A stretch of DNA of 6,381 bases from Chitinivibrionia bacterium (GTDB taxonomy: Bacteria > Krumholzibacteriota > Krumholzibacteriia > WVZY01), in the NCBI GenBank assembly GCA_016208665.1, contig JACQXT010000184.1, forward strand, positions 1 through 6,381, in the 5' to 3' direction. A model generated the notes under the pieces. It was not told the DNA's origin, ran no database searches, and saw only the letters and a list, made by a program, of their open reading frames with translations. The position numbers were made by a program, and so were the translations under genes. Every line of letters starts with the position of its first letter. Positions within the stretch are counted from its first letter, which is position 1. Of the stretch, positions 5,103 to 6,381 are shown piece by piece.

Positions 5103-6381
5103 TCAGTTGAGCGCCCGCTCCTGCTCCTTGTATTGCAATTCGTACAGCTTCTTGTATAACCCGTTCTTCGCAAGCAACGCCTGGTGTGTTCCCTCTTCCG
5201 CGATATTCCCTTTATGCAGGACGATGATCCTGTCCACATATCTGATCGTCGAGAGTCTGTGCGCGATGACCAGCGACGTCCTCCCCTGCATGAACTTCCT
5301 CAGCGCGTCCTGTATGAGAAATTCCGTCTCCGTCTCGACGCTGGATGTGGCTTCATCGAGAACCAGGACCCTCGGGTCGTAGACGAGCGCCCGCGCGAAT
5401 GCGAGCAGCTGGCGTTCGCCCACGGACAGGGTGTTTCCCCGTTCGCCGACCTGCTCCCGGTATTTTCCGGGAAGCCTGAGGATGAATTTCTCCGCATTGA
5501 TGAATCGGGCGACCTCCTGAATCTTCCGCTCGTCGATGTTCCCGTCGCCCAGGTTGATATTATACGCCACATCGCCGGAAAAGAGAAACACATCCTGCAG
5601 AACCGTCGCGACGTGTCTGCGAAGATCCGCCAGCGCGAAATCCCGGATGTCGACGCCGCCGATCAGGATTCTTCCGCTCGTGACGTCGTAGAATCTCGAC
5701 AGCAGATTGATGATCGTCGTTTTCCCCGCTCCCGTATATCCGACGATCGCCACCTTCTCCCCCGCGCCGATCGTGAAGTCTATACCGTGCAGCACCTCTT
5801 CGCCCGGGTTATAGGAAAACCGCACTCCCTCGAACCTGATCTCGGCGGTCCTGCCGGGCATGGCAGCGGGCCGGGGCGGGCCGGCGATCTTCGGCCGCGT
5901 ATCCAGCAGGCCGAATACGCGTTCCGAGGATGCCATGGCGGATTGCAGTATGTTGTATTTTTCGCTCAAGTCGCTGATGGGGCGGTAGAACCGCTGGGCG
6001 TATTGGATGAACGCGACCAGGGAACCGAAGGTGATCGCCCCCTCGATGACTCCGCCGCCGCCGAACCAGAGTATCAAGGCGATGGCGATGGAGCTCAGCA
6101 ATTCCACCATGGGATAAAAGACCGCATACGCGAGAATGGAGCGTACATGGGCGCGGTAGAGTTTCCTGTTGAGGCCGGTGAACGTATCGAACTGCAGCCG
6201 CTCCCGGTTGAATAGCTGGATGACCGGCATGCCGGTCAGATTCTCCTGAAGGAACGTGTTGATCCGCGCGATGCGCTTGCGCACGCTCCCGTACGAGGTC
6301 CGCACGTACGCCCTGAAGAGCAGGGCGCACAGAAACAGGAGCGGCAGCACGATGAAGCTCAGGAGCGCCAGTTTGATGTTG
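5103..6381 (-). CDS. ABC exporter half (permease fused to ATPase), MsbA/MdlB-like, N-terminus outside window
   Basis: The last 425 residues are visible; by comparison with MsbA, about 190 residues with the first membrane helices lie beyond the window edge. The visible part begins in a membrane helix, continues through the coupling region ENLTGMPVIQLFNRE (residues 46-60), two further helices (about 81-105 and 111-125), and then the ATPase. ATPase motifs are Walker A GYTGAGKTT (214-222), Q-loop Q262, signature LSVGERQ (318-324), Walker B VLVLDE with D342 and catalytic E343, and H374 of the switch loop. All are intact, so ATP hydrolysis is expected. The LSVGERQ signature and DEATSSVETETE block resemble the MdlB/YheH type, often one half of a heterodimer whose partner would be encoded upstream. 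The substrate could be a lipid, peptide or drug and cannot be told from the sequence. It is the first visible gene of the minus-strand unit, so no promoter is in view. Confidence 0.92.
   Translation of the reverse strand, partial: NIKLALLSFIVLPLLFLCALLFRAYVRTSYGSVRKRIARINTFLQENLTGMPVIQLFNRERLQFDTFTGLNRKLYRAHVRSILAYAVFYPMVELLSSIAIALILWFGGGGVIEGAITFGSLVAFIQYAQRFYRPISDLSEKYNILQSAMASSERVFGLLDTRPKIAGPPRPAAMPGRTAEIRFEGVRFSYNPGEEVLHGIDFTIGAGEKVAIVGYTGAGKTTIINLLSRFYDVTSGRILIGGVDIRDFALADLRRHVATVLQDVFLFSGDVAYNINLGDGNIDERKIQEVARFINAEKFILRLPGKYREQVGERGNTLSVGERQLLAFARALVYDPRVLVLDEATSSVETETEFLIQDALRKFMQGRTSLVIAHRLSTIRYVDRIIVLHKGNIAEEGTHQALLAKNGLYKKLYELQYKEQERALN

Noticed and set aside
3856..5382. 508-codon open frame on the plus strand
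   Set aside because: It lies antisense to the nucleotidyltransferase-like gene and to parts of the PPC and exporter genes. Its product is rich in Arg, Pro and Glu without recognisable domains. Long antisense frames are expected in GC-rich DNA.

Overview
The window is GC-rich bacterial DNA with two blocks of genes pointing at each other. No tRNA, rRNA, CRISPR array or insertion sequence is visible. The first gene ends in a 'NYPNPFNP' type C-terminal sorting (Por/type IX secretion, FlgD-Ig-like) domain. That signature is typical of the Fibrobacteres-Chlorobi-Bacteroidetes (FCB) superphylum. Combined with high GC, a MepM-like M23 peptidase and a selenocysteine-using SelD, it suggests a high-GC member of that group, probably one of its poorly cultured phyla. 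The assignment is inference; no rRNA or marker gene is present to fix it.

Plus strand, 1-2141: the C-terminal end of a large secreted protein (1-645), a 164-base intergenic stretch with one plausible promoter, then a membrane-anchored M23 zinc metallopeptidase (810-2141) related to murein DD-endopeptidase MepM. The peptidase has Asp where the family normally has the last zinc-binding His.

Minus strand, 6381 down to 2150: five closely spaced genes that read as one transcription unit. In order of transcription they are an ABC exporter half (5' end cut by the window edge), a degenerate NTP_transf_5-type nucleotidyltransferase-like protein, a PPC/DUF296 protein, a TusA/SirA-family sulfur (selenium) carrier protein, and selenide, water dikinase SelD. 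The last three are packed tightly: a 2-base gap, then a 4-base ATGA overlap. SelD and the TusA-like protein together suggest a selenium-donor module: SelD makes selenophosphate, and a TusA/YedF-type carrier is a plausible persulfide or perselenide handler.

The main result is that selD is itself a selenoprotein gene. An ordinary stop-to-stop reading gives a SelD lacking its N-terminal catalytic segment. Reading upstream through an in-frame UGA at 3143-3145 restores the conserved start of the protein, with UGA exactly at the catalytic Cys position. A perfect 7-bp hairpin lies 12 bases after the UGA, at the position expected for a bacterial SECIS element. The active site is also unusual: the family's second Cys after the catalytic residue is Ser, and a new Cys three residues before it creates a CxxU motif. 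Other points are a four-copy 9-bp repeat that makes four G5 tracts on one strand of the sorting-domain gene, and an 8-base tail-to-tail junction between the two gene blocks.
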